Source: an uncultured Clostridia bacterium (GTDB taxonomy: Bacteria; Bacillota; Clostridia; Oscillospirales; CAG-272). Taken from it: a stretch of 11,843 bases of DNA. A program made the translations under genes and the position numbers. Position 1 is the stretch's first letter. Each line of letters opens with the position of its first letter. The notes under the pieces were generated by a model, which searched no databases, was not told the origin of the DNA, and was given only the letters and a program-made list of their open reading frames with translations. The stretch spans positions 1 through 11,843 of the forward strand of contig CANQMJ010000071.1 of NCBI GenBank assembly GCA_947624945.1, read 5' to 3'. Below, one piece after another: positions 5,232-11,485 of the stretch.

Positions 5232-5855
5232 ATGCCAAACTTAAAGGTTGTCGACATGACCGGCAAAGAGGTCGGCGAAATCGAGCTGTCCGATAAGGTC
5301 TTTGCGGCTGATGTGAACGGCTCCGTCCTCCACGCGGCAGTCAGAGCGTATCTGCTCAATCAGAGACAGGGCACGCAGTCCACGCTGACGAGAACAGAGG
5401 TCAGCGGCGGCGGCAAGAAGCCGTGGAGACAGAAGGACACCGGCAGAGCAAGACAGGGCTCCCGCCGCGCTCCCCAGTTCGTACACGGCGGCGTTGCGCT
5501 CGGTCCGAAGCCCCGCTCATATCGCGTGGCTATGAATAAGAAGACGCGCCGCGCGGCGCTCTTCGGAGCTATGTCATCCAAGGTCGCCGAGGGCGACATG
5601 ATCGTGATCGACAAGATCGCGACAGAAGAATACAAGACGAAGACGATGACGGCTATGCTGTCCGCAGTCGGCGCGAAGAAGAAGTCCCTCGTCGTACTCG
5701 ACGGAGTCGACGAAAAGGTCATCAAGTCCTTCGCGAACATCCCCGGCGTCAAGACGACACAGTACAATTCCATCAACGTCTACGACATACTGAACTGCGA
5801 CTCCTTCATCGTTGCTCGCGGCGCGGCAGAAAAAATCGAGGAGGTCTACGCATAA
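5232..5855 (+). CDS. rplD: 50S ribosomal protein L4
   Basis: L4 is a 23S rRNA-binding protein whose long loop lines the polypeptide exit tunnel; in E. coli it also represses its own S10 operon. The product has 207 residues. The tunnel loop is visible at about 44-95, with TRTEVSGGGKKPWRQKDTGR, then ARQGSRRAPQFVHGGVALGPKPRSY, after the usual alpha/beta N-terminus. The ATG at 5232 lies 18 bases after rplC with GGGAGGA (5216-5222). Arginine codons in the loop are often AGA, in contrast to upp upstream, which has no AGA. If an L4 feedback loop exists here, the leader before rpsJ or the spacer before rplC would be the places to look. Confidence 0.98.
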   Translation: MPNLKVVDMTGKEVGEIELSDKVFAADVNGSVLHAAVRAYLLNQRQGTQSTLTRTEVSGGGKKPWRQKDTGRARQGSRRAPQFVHGGVALGPKPRSYRVAMNKKTRRAALFGAMSSKVAEGDMIVIDKIATEEYKTKTMTAMLSAVGAKKKSLVVLDGVDEKVIKSFANIPGVKTTQYNSINVYDILNCDSFIVARGAAEKIEEVYA

Positions 5856-5856
5856 A

Positions 5857-6150
5857 ATGAAATTTGCAGAAGACGTCATAATCGCCCCGATCATCACCGA
5901 GGCGAGCATGGGCAGACTCGCTGACAAGAAGTACACGTTCCGCGTGGCTGACGGTGCGACGAAGCCCGAGATCGCGCACGCGGTCGAGGAGCTCTTCGGC
6001 GTGAAGGTCTCCGCCGTGAACACGATAACGATGAAGAGAAAGCCCAAGAGAGTCCGCTACCAGTACGGCTACACGTCCGAATGGAAAAAGGCTGTGGTCA
6101 CGCTGACGGCTGACTCCAAGCCGATCGAATTCTTCGAGGGCATGTATTGA
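5857..6150 (+). CDS. rplW: 50S ribosomal protein L23
   Basis: L23 sits at the exit of the peptide tunnel and is the docking site for trigger factor and the signal recognition particle. The product has 97 residues, the normal size. It shows the PIITEASMGRLADKKYTFRV opening and the RKPKRVRYQYGYTSEWKKAVVTL segment. The start at 5857 is one base after the rplD stop. Its ribosome binding site GAGGAGG (5838-5844) lies within the rplD coding sequence, so the two genes are probably translationally coupled. A longer frame starting at 5812 would overlap rplD by 44 bases and lacks family support. Confidence 0.97.
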   Translation: MKFAEDVIIAPIITEASMGRLADKKYTFRVADGATKPEIAHAVEELFGVKVSAVNTITMKRKPKRVRYQYGYTSEWKKAVVTLTADSKPIEFFEGMY

Positions 6151-6168
6151 TAACGGGAGGAAAGAACA

Positions 6169-6999
6169 ATGGCTACGATCAAATATAAATCAACAACTCC
6201 CGGCAGACGCGGCATGACGGTCGCTTCCTTCGAGGAGGTCACCAAGTACACCCCCGAAAAGAGCCTCATAGTCATCAAAAAGAAGCACGCCGGACGCAAC
6301 AACAACGGCAAGATCACGGTCCGTCACCACGGCGGCGGAAACAAGGTCAAGTACAGGATCGTCGACTTCAAGCGTCAGAATACGGGCGCGGCTACGGTCG
6401 TCGGCGTCGAGTACGACCCGAACAGAAGCGCTTACATCGCACTCTTACAGTACGAGGACGGCACAAAGAGCTACATCATCGCTCCAGTCGGCATCAAGCC
6501 GGGCGACGTGCTTTACTCCGGTGAGAAGATAGATATCAAGCCGGGCAACACGCTCCCGATATCCGATATCCCGGTCGGCACCGTCATCCACAACATCGAG
6601 CTCTACCCCGGCAAGGGCGCGCAGCTCGTTCGTACTGCCGGCGCGCAGGCGCAGCTCATGGCTAAGGAAAACGGCACCGCTCAGGTCCGTCTCCCCTCCG
6701 GCGAGGTCCGCCGCGTGCGCCTCGACTGCAAGGCTACTATCGGTCAGGTCTCCAATATCGAGCATGACACCGTCAAGCTCGGCAAGGCAGGCCGCAAACG
6801 CCACATGGGCGTTCGTCCCACGGTCCGCGGCTCGGTCATGAACCCGTGCGATCACCCGCACGGCGGCGGCGAGGGCAAGTCTCCTGTCGGTCATCCGGGA
6901 CCGCTCACTCCCTGGGGTAAGCCCGCTCTCGGATATAAGACGAGAAAGAAGAACGCCCGCACCGAGAAGAACATCGTGAGACACAGAAACGGTAAGTAA
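6169..6999 (+). CDS. rplB: 50S ribosomal protein L2
   Basis: L2 is a large primary 23S rRNA-binding protein needed for subunit association and peptidyl-transferase function. The product has 276 residues, the usual length. The OB-fold part includes RNNNGKITVRHHGGGNK (43-59) and the C-terminal part carries MNPCDHPHGGGEGKSPVG. His229 falls at exactly the position of the functionally important His229 of E. coli. The residue before that block is Cys227 where E. coli has Val. The ATG at 6169 has GGGAGG (6155-6160) 8 bases upstream and the gap to rplW is 18 bases. Confidence 0.98.
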   Translation: MATIKYKSTTPGRRGMTVASFEEVTKYTPEKSLIVIKKKHAGRNNNGKITVRHHGGGNKVKYRIVDFKRQNTGAATVVGVEYDPNRSAYIALLQYEDGTKSYIIAPVGIKPGDVLYSGEKIDIKPGNTLPISDIPVGTVIHNIELYPGKGAQLVRTAGAQAQLMAKENGTAQVRLPSGEVRRVRLDCKATIGQVSNIEHDTVKLGKAGRKRHMGVRPTVRGSVMNPCDHPHGGGEGKSPVGHPGPLTPWGKPALGYKTRKKNARTEKNIVRHRNGK

Positions 7000-7013
7000 G
7001 GAGGACTTGAAAA

Positions 7014-7295
7014 ATGAGCAGAAGCTTAAAGAAAGCGCCGTTCGTTGAGGAAAAGCTCTTCGCAAGAATCAGCGCGATGAACGAAAAAGGCGAGAAAAAG
7101 GTTCTCAAGACTTGGAGCCGTGCATCTACGATCTATCCCGAGTTCGTCGGTCACACGATAGCCGTTCACGACGGCAAAAAGCATGTTCCGGTGTATGTCA
7201 CCGAGGATATGGTGGGACACAAGCTCGGCGAGTTCGCTCCTACGCGTACCTTCAAGGGTCACGCCGGTTCGAAGACATCGAACAACGGCAAGTGA
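7014..7295 (+). CDS. rpsS: 30S ribosomal protein S19
   Basis: S19 is a small-subunit head protein that pairs with S13 and contacts the A-site region. The product has 93 residues and matches the family along its whole length. It has MSRSLKKAPFV at the start, SRASTIYPEFVGHTIAVHDGKKHVPVYVTEDMVGHKLGEF in the middle (quoted as two adjoining blocks SRASTIYPEF and VGHTIAVHDG) and a FAPTRTFKGH end. AAGGAGG (6998-7004) overlaps the rplB stop codon and lies 9 bases before the ATG, so translation of the two genes is closely linked. Confidence 0.98.
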   Translation: MSRSLKKAPFVEEKLFARISAMNEKGEKKVLKTWSRASTIYPEFVGHTIAVHDGKKHVPVYVTEDMVGHKLGEFAPTRTFKGHAGSKTSNNGK

Positions 7296-7335
7296 TCCCG
7301 TCACAACACAGAATTTACGGAGGTAAAACCTACAC

Positions 7336-7674
7336 ATGGAAGCTGTTGCATATTTGAAATATGTGCGCGTTACGCCTTCTAAGGTAAAGGGTGTGCTCGA
7401 TCTGATACGCGGTAAGGACGTGGATGTCGCTATGGGTATTCTCAAAAATACGCCTAAGGCCGTCTGCGAGGATCTTATCAAGCTTTTAAAGAGCGCAACC
7501 GCTAACGCGGAAAACAATTTCGAGATGGATAAAGACAATCTCTACATCTCCGAATGCTTCGTATGCCCCGGCCCGCCGAGGTCGAGACGCATGAACCCGA
7601 GAGCGAAGGGAAGCGGAGACATAATCACTAAGAGAACGTCGCATATCACACTCAAGGTAAAAGAAAAGGAATAA
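7336..7674 (+). CDS. rplV: 50S ribosomal protein L22
   Basis: L22 contributes, with L4, to the narrow part of the peptide exit tunnel. Its beta-hairpin is where macrolide-resistance changes arise in other bacteria. The product has 112 residues. It starts with AYLKYVRVTPSKVKGVLDLIRGK and ends with the hairpin and C-terminal block RSRRMNPRAKGSGDIITKR followed by TSHITLKVKEKE. The hairpin has KGSG where many bacteria have a GRA-type sequence. The ATG at 7336 has GGAGG (7319-7323) 12 bases upstream. The 40-base gap after rpsS is the largest one inside rplC-rpsZ but shows no hairpin. Confidence 0.97.
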   Translation: MEAVAYLKYVRVTPSKVKGVLDLIRGKDVDVAMGILKNTPKAVCEDLIKLLKSATANAENNFEMDKDNLYISECFVCPGPPRSRRMNPRAKGSGDIITKRTSHITLKVKEKE

Positions 7675-7689
7675 GGAGGATAAATAACA

Positions 7690-8520
7690 ATGGGTCAGAA
7701 GGTTAATCCGCACGGAATGCGTGTGGGCGTTATCAAAGACTGGGACTCCCGTTGGTACGCCTCCGACGAGAAGTTCGGCGATACGCTCGTTTCCGACTAT
7801 AATCTCAGAAAGTTTCTCAAGAAGAAGCTCTACAACGCCGGCGTTCCGAAGATAGAGATCGAACGTGCGAACGGCAGGATCAAGGTCACGATCCACTGCG
7901 CGAAGCCCGGTCTCGTTATCGGTCCGAAGGGCGCGGCTATCAACGAGCTCAAAACGACTATCGAGCAGATGGCGGGCATGCCCGCGTCCGTCTCCGTCGT
8001 CGAGATAAGACAGATAGACCTCGACGCACAGCTCGTCGCAGAGAACATCGCGGGACAGCTTGAACGCCGTATCGGCTTCCGCCGCGCGATGAAGCAGTCG
8101 ATAGCTCGCACGATGAAGTGCGGTGCGAAGGGCATCAAGACGTGCTGCTCCGGCCGTCTCGGCGGCGCCGAGATCGCGAGAGTCGAGCACTATCACGAGG
8201 GCACGATCCCGCTGCAGACGCTGCGCGCCGACATCGACTACGGCTTCGCCGAGGCGAACACGACGTACGGCAAGATCGGCGTCAAGGTCTGGATCTACAA
8301 GGGCGAGGTCCTTCCCGAGATACAGAGATCCTCGAACGCTCCCGCAGCTCCGCGCGACAGACGCGACAGGAGAGACAGACGCTCCGGCGAGCGCCGTGAC
8401 AGACGTGACGGCGACAGACGCGGTCCGCGCGGCGACAGAGGCGACCGCGGCAACCGTCCGAATCGCGGCGAGAGAACGGAAAGAAACGACAGAGGTCCGA
8501 GAGAAGGGGGCGCAAGGTAA
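7690..8520 (+). CDS. rpsC: 30S ribosomal protein S3 with an Arg/Asp/Gly-rich C-terminal tail
   Basis: S3 lies at the mRNA entry site of the 30S subunit and helps the ribosome unwind mRNA. Residues about 1-210 are the normal protein. They contain the MGQKVNPHGMRVG start, the KH domain with GLVIGPKGAAI (74-84), and the C-terminal domain with CSGRLGGAEIAR (153-164) and KVWIYKGEVLP (199-209). Residues about 214-276 are an extra low-complexity tail of Arg, Asp and Gly, including RDRRDRRDRRSGERRDRRDG, and probably disordered. Such tails occur in other clostridial S3 proteins; a role in RNA contact is inference. The ATG at 7690 follows AAGGAGGA, which overlaps the rplV stop region. Confidence 0.97.
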   Translation: MGQKVNPHGMRVGVIKDWDSRWYASDEKFGDTLVSDYNLRKFLKKKLYNAGVPKIEIERANGRIKVTIHCAKPGLVIGPKGAAINELKTTIEQMAGMPASVSVVEIRQIDLDAQLVAENIAGQLERRIGFRRAMKQSIARTMKCGAKGIKTCCSGRLGGAEIARVEHYHEGTIPLQTLRADIDYGFAEANTTYGKIGVKVWIYKGEVLPEIQRSSNAPAAPRDRRDRRDRRSGERRDRRDGDRRGPRGDRGDRGNRPNRGERTERNDRGPREGGAR

Positions 8521-8523
8521 ACT

Positions 8524-8973
8524 ATGTTAATGCCTAAGAGAGTCAAATACAGACGCGTCCAGCGCGGACGTATGAAGGGCGAGGCACATCGCGGCAATAC
8601 CCTTGCATACGGCGAATACGGACTCGTCGCGCTCGAACCCGCGTGGATCACGAGCAATCAGATCGAGGCCGCCCGTATCGCTATGACGCGTTACACGCGC
8701 CGCGGCGGTAAGGTGTGGATAAAGATATTCCCCGACAAGCCGGTAACGGAAAAGCCTGCCGAGACCCGAATGGGTTCCGGTAAGGGCTCGCCCGAATACT
8801 GGGTGGCGGTCGTCAAGCCCGGACGCGTTATGTTCGAGATGGGCGGCGTCACGGAGGACGTCGCTAAAGAGGCTATGCGTCTCGCGTCTCACAAGCTGCC
8901 GATCAAGTGCAAGTTCGTTGCAAAGGACGGCGCAGACGCCGACACAGAGAGTGAAGGAACAGAGGAGGCATAA
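8524..8973 (+). CDS. rplP: 50S ribosomal protein L16
   Basis: L16 binds near the A-site tRNA elbow and is a late assembly protein of the 50S subunit. The product has 149 residues, about 5-12 longer than usual. The core begins MLMPKRVKYRRVQRGRMKG and contains EPAWITSNQIEAARIAMTR, TRRGGKVWIKIFPDKPVT and RMGSGKGSPEYWVAVVKPGR. The excess is an acidic C-terminal end, DGADADTESEGTEEA, unlike the basic body of the protein. The start at 8524 is the standard one, three bases after the rpsC stop, with AAGGGGG (8505-8510 region) or AAGG (8514-8517) as ribosome binding site inside rpsC, implying coupling. Confidence 0.97.
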   Translation: MLMPKRVKYRRVQRGRMKGEAHRGNTLAYGEYGLVALEPAWITSNQIEAARIAMTRYTRRGGKVWIKIFPDKPVTEKPAETRMGSGKGSPEYWVAVVKPGRVMFEMGGVTEDVAKEAMRLASHKLPIKCKFVAKDGADADTESEGTEEA

Positions 8974-8979
8974 ATAGAG

Positions 8980-9168
8980 ATGAAAGCAAAAGAACTCCGC
9001 GAAATGACCTCCGAGGAGCTCAACGGCAAGCTCAAGGAGCTTAAGGGCGAGCTTTTCAACCTCCGTTTCCAGCACGCAATTAAACAGCTTGACAACACGC
9101 ACAAGATCGTGGACGTCAAGCGCGACATCGCTCGTGTAATGACCATACTTCACGAGAAGGAAGCATAA
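8980..9168 (+). CDS. rpmC: 50S ribosomal protein L29
   Basis: L29 is a small two-helix protein next to L23 at the tunnel exit. The product has 62 residues, the typical length. It has the pattern KELREMTSEELNGKLKELKGELFNLRFQ then QLDNTHKIVDVKRDIARVMT (each a contiguous family block). The ATG at 8980 lies 6 bases after rplP, and GAGGAGG (8961-8967 region) is located within the end of rplP. It is the usual neighbour of rplP and rpsQ. Confidence 0.96.
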   Translation: MKAKELREMTSEELNGKLKELKGELFNLRFQHAIKQLDNTHKIVDVKRDIARVMTILHEKEA

Positions 9169-9180
9169 GGAGGACGTGTC

Positions 9181-9441
9181 ATGAGTGAAGAACGCAATAT
9201 GCGCAAGACCCGTACAGGCATCGTCGTTTCCGACAAGATGGACAAGACGGTAGTCGTCGCCATCAAGGACAACGTACGTCACCCGCTGTACGGCAAGATC
9301 ATAAAACGCACCTCGAAGATACACGCGCACGACGAAAAGAACGAGTGCGGTATCGGCGACCGTGTGTCGGTGATGGAGACGCGTCCGCTCTCCAAGACGA
9401 AGAGATGGCGCGTTGTCGAAGTCATCGAAAAGGCTAAATAA
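9181..9441 (+). CDS. rpsQ: 30S ribosomal protein S17
   Basis: S17 is a primary 16S rRNA-binding OB-fold protein of the 30S body. The product has 86 residues. The conserved core starts at RKTRTGIVVSDKMDKTVVVA and continues through HPLYGKIIKRTSKIHAHDE to GDRVSVMETRPLSKTKRWRV. The ATG at 9181 is preferred because AAGGAGGA (9167-9174) lies at a good distance. The ATG at codon 7 (9199) would remove MSEERN but has no ribosome binding site at the right spacing. It marks the end of the classical S10 cluster, but no terminator separates it from rplN. Confidence 0.97.
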   Translation: MSEERNMRKTRTGIVVSDKMDKTVVVAIKDNVRHPLYGKIIKRTSKIHAHDEKNECGIGDRVSVMETRPLSKTKRWRVVEVIEKAK

Positions 9442-9459
9442 TTAGGAGGACACGACGGA

Positions 9460-9828
9460 ATGATTCAGCAACAGTCGTATATGAAGGCTGCCGATAATAC
9501 CGGCGCCAAAGAGCTAATGTGCATTCGTGTTCTCGGCGGTACAGGCAGACGTTACGCCAACGTCGGAGACGTTGTCATCTGCACGGTGAAAAAGGCTACT
9601 CCGGGCGGAATGGTCAAGAAGGGCGAGGTCGTTACTGCGGTCGTAGTCCGCACCGTTCACGGCGTTAAGCGCCCGGACGGTTCCTACATCCGCTTCGACG
9701 AGAACGCAGCCGTCATCATCAAGGAAGACAAGAACCCGAGAGGAACACGTATATTCGGGCCGGTCGCCCGCGAGCTTCGCGAGAAGGATTATCTGAAGAT
9801 CCTCTCCCTCGCTCCGGAAGTGCTGTAA
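9460..9828 (+). CDS. rplN: 50S ribosomal protein L14
   Basis: L14 is a highly conserved beta-barrel protein at the subunit interface, forming a bridge to 16S rRNA. The product has 122 residues, the canonical length. It begins MIQQQSYMKAADNTGAKELMCIRVLGG and includes GDVVICTVKKATPGGMVKKGEVV and the C-terminal GTRIFGPVARELREKDYLKILSLAPEVL block, all without gaps. AGGAGGA (9444-9450) gives a 9-base spacing. It opens the spc part of the cluster, only 18 bases after rpsQ. Confidence 0.98.
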   Translation: MIQQQSYMKAADNTGAKELMCIRVLGGTGRRYANVGDVVICTVKKATPGGMVKKGEVVTAVVVRTVHGVKRPDGSYIRFDENAAVIIKEDKNPRGTRIFGPVARELREKDYLKILSLAPEVL

Positions 9829-9843
9829 ACGGAGGTATCGGAA

Positions 9844-10179
9844 ATGGAAAACAAGAAGATGAACATCAAAAAAGACGATACCGTCGTAGTTATCTCCGGC
9901 AACGACAAGGGCAAGCGCGGCAAGGTCGTCGCAACGTCCCCGAAAGAGGGCAAGGTCATCGTGCAGGGCGTGCATATCGTCCACAAGCATGAGAAGCCGA
10001 AGCGTCAGGGCGACGCGGGCGGCATCATCGACGTCGAGGGCGCTATCTACGCATCCAAGGTCCAGCTCTGGTGCCCCAAGTGCGGCAAGGGCGTTCGTAT
10101 CAAGCACAAGCTAACCGAGGACAAAGACGGCAAACAGAAAAAGGTCCGCGTCTGCGCCAAGTGCGGCGAGGAACTTTAA
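9844..10179 (+). CDS. rplX: 50S ribosomal protein L24, zinc-ribbon form
   Basis: L24 is an early assembly initiator of the 50S subunit. The product has 111 residues. The N-terminal KOW domain (about 10-40) reads DDTVVVISGNDKGKRGKVV, followed by GVHIVHKHEKPKRQGDAGGI. The C-terminal part has two CxxC pairs at Cys77/Cys80 and Cys104/Cys107, a predicted zinc ribbon. This is the cysteine-containing form seen in many Firmicutes and is lost in some lineages as adaptation to low zinc. The ATG at 9844 has GGAGG (9831-9835) 8 bases upstream; the ATG at codon 6 is less well placed. Confidence 0.97.
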   Translation: MENKKMNIKKDDTVVVISGNDKGKRGKVVATSPKEGKVIVQGVHIVHKHEKPKRQGDAGGIIDVEGAIYASKVQLWCPKCGKGVRIKHKLTEDKDGKQKKVRVCAKCGEEL

Positions 10180-10195
10180 GTCGGAGGAACGGTAA

Positions 10196-10741
10196 ATGGC
10201 AACTGCAAGATTGAAAACAACTTATAAAGAAGAGATCGCGCCGGCTCTGATGAAGAAATTCGAGTATAAGAGCCCGATGCAGATCCCGAAGCTCGAGAAG
10301 GTCGTAGTCAACGTCGGCTGCGGCGACGCGAAGGACAACGCAAAGGTAGTCGACAACGTGATCGAAGAACTCACGCAGATCACGGGTCAGAGAGCAGTCC
10401 CGACGACGGCTAAGAAGTCGGTGGCTAACTTCAAGCTCCGTGCGGGCATGAAGATCGGCGCGAAGGTAACGCTCCGCGGCGACATCATGTACGAGTTCAT
10501 CGACAAGCTGTTCAACTTCGCGCTCCCGAGAGTCCGCGACTTCAAGGGCATCAACCCGAACGCGTTCGACGGACGCGGCAACTATGCGCTCGGTCTCAAG
10601 GAACAGCTTATATTCCCCGAGATCGAGTACGACAAGATCGACAAGATCCGCGGCATGGACATCGTGTTCGTCACGACTGCACAGACGGACGAGGAAGCAA
10701 AAGAGCTGCTCACGCTTATGGGCGCTCCGTTTGAAAAATAA
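10196..10741 (+). CDS. rplE: 50S ribosomal protein L5
   Basis: L5 binds 5S rRNA and forms part of the central protuberance, contacting the P-site tRNA. The product has 181 residues, the usual size. It begins ARLKTTYKEEIAPALMKKF and has PKLEKVVVNVGCGDAKDN, TGQRAVPTTAKKSVANFKLR and GLKEQLIFPEIEYDKIDKIRG. The ATG at 10196 follows GGAGGA (10183-10188), with a 16-base gap after rplX. In E. coli the S8 repressor site of the spc operon lies at the start of this gene. I see no comparable hairpin here in the short rplX-rplE gap; the conspicuous structure is instead before rpsH. Confidence 0.97.
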   Translation: MATARLKTTYKEEIAPALMKKFEYKSPMQIPKLEKVVVNVGCGDAKDNAKVVDNVIEELTQITGQRAVPTTAKKSVANFKLRAGMKIGAKVTLRGDIMYEFIDKLFNFALPRVRDFKGINPNAFDGRGNYALGLKEQLIFPEIEYDKIDKIRGMDIVFVTTAQTDEEAKELLTLMGAPFEK

Positions 10742-10761
10742 AAGGGAGGGTAAAGCAAAAA

Positions 10762-10947
10762 ATGGCAAAGACAGCTATGAAATTAAAGCAGCAGAGACCG
10801 GCGAAGTTCTCGACTCGCAGTTACAACCGCTGCAAGATCTGCGGCCGCCCTCACGCTTATCTTCGCAAGTACGGCATCTGCCGTATATGCTTCCGTGAGC
10901 TCGCGTACAAGGGACAGATCCCCGGCGTGAAGAAGGCGTCCTGGTAA
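10762..10947 (+). CDS. rpsZ: 30S ribosomal protein S14, type Z (zinc-binding)
   Basis: S14 is a late-binding protein of the 30S head. The product has 61 residues, the short type that carries a zinc ribbon with Cys24, Cys27, Cys40 and Cys43 (CKIC and CRIC). The end IPGVKKASW is characteristic of this type. The short form is standard in Firmicutes and several other phyla, in contrast to the 100-residue cysteine-free form. The ATG at 10762 has GGGAGGG (10744-10750) 11 bases upstream. Together with L24 it means that two ribosomal proteins of this operon need zinc; a zinc-free duplicate would be elsewhere in the genome if present. Confidence 0.97.
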   Translation: MAKTAMKLKQQRPAKFSTRSYNRCKICGRPHAYLRKYGICRICFRELAYKGQIPGVKKASW

Positions 10948-11076
10948 CAGTCAGCCGCAAAAAATCGAATTCCGGTGCCCGGCCGGAAACGGACCGACGG
11001 TCCGTTTGACCGCGGGCATGCAGCCGCGAGGTGCGGCGGCAAGATAATATAACTTGCAAAGGAGCAAACAAGCAAT
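10948..11076 (+). promoter_or_regulatory. Structured spacer between rpsZ and rpsH
   Basis: A perfect 9-pair hairpin, AAACGGACC (10987-10995) with GGTCCGTTT (10999-11007) around GAC, is extended below by GG/CC (10985-10986 with 11010-11011). It is closed by TGCCCG (10976-10981) pairing with CGGGCA (11013-11018). A second small hairpin pairs GCCGC (11023-11027) with GCGGC (11033-11037). The hairpin lacks a T-run beyond three T, so it is unlikely to be a terminator. It lies before rpsH, whose product S8 is the spc-operon repressor in E. coli; regulation here is inference. Confidence 0.5.
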
Positions 11077-11472
11077 ATGCAAATGTCAGATGTAATCGCC
11101 GATATGCTCACGCGCATCAGAAACGCTAACAGCGCAAAGCATGAGACCGTTGACATCCCGGCGTCAAATCTCAAGAAGTCCATCGCTGAGATACTTCTCA
11201 CCGAGGGCTACATCAAAAGCTATCAGATCATCGAGGACGGCAAGCAGGGCATTATCCGCGTGACGCTGAAGTATGAGGGCAAGCAGAGAGTACTGCGCGG
11301 TCTGCGCCGCGTATCGAAGCCCGGTCTTCGTATCTACAGCAGCTGCGAGGATATGCCTAAGGTGATGAACGGTCTCGGCATCGCGATCGTGTCCACGTCC
11401 AAGGGCATCATGACGGACAGACAGGCAAGAGCCGCTCACGTTGGCGGCGAAGTCCTCGCGTTCGTGTGGTAA
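11077..11472 (+). CDS. rpsH: 30S ribosomal protein S8
   Basis: S8 is a primary 16S rRNA-binding protein of the central domain and, in E. coli, the translational repressor of the spc operon. The product has 131 residues, the normal length. It begins MQMSDVIADMLTRIRNAN and shows LRGLRRVSKPGLRIYSS, MNGLGIAIVSTSKGIMTDRQ and the final HVGGEVLAFVW block with the rRNA-contacting serines (STSKG). The ribosome binding site AAAGGAG (11058-11064) is 12 bases upstream of the ATG at 11077, somewhat distant; the ATG at codon 3 (11083) would be even further away. Confidence 0.97.
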   Translation: MQMSDVIADMLTRIRNANSAKHETVDIPASNLKKSIAEILLTEGYIKSYQIIEDGKQGIIRVTLKYEGKQRVLRGLRRVSKPGLRIYSSCEDMPKVMNGLGIAIVSTSKGIMTDRQARAAHVGGEVLAFVW

Positions 11473-11485
11473 GGGGGTATACGAC

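Noticed and set aside
8341..8470. Repetitive DNA in the rpsC tail as a CRISPR-like or tandem-repeat array
   Set aside because: The repetition is irregular and stays in the rpsC frame as Arg/Asp/Gly codons; there are no constant repeats with unique spacers.
10987..11007. Perfect hairpin before rpsH as a transcription terminator between rpsZ and rpsH
   Set aside because: Only three T follow the stem and the operon continues with rpsH and rplF without a convincing new promoter. An RNA regulatory or processing role fits better.
11025..11053. TATAAC (11048-11053) as a -10 box for an internal rpsH promoter
   Set aside because: The sequence 17 bases upstream (CGCGAG) is nothing like a -35 box, and there is no extended -10 motif.
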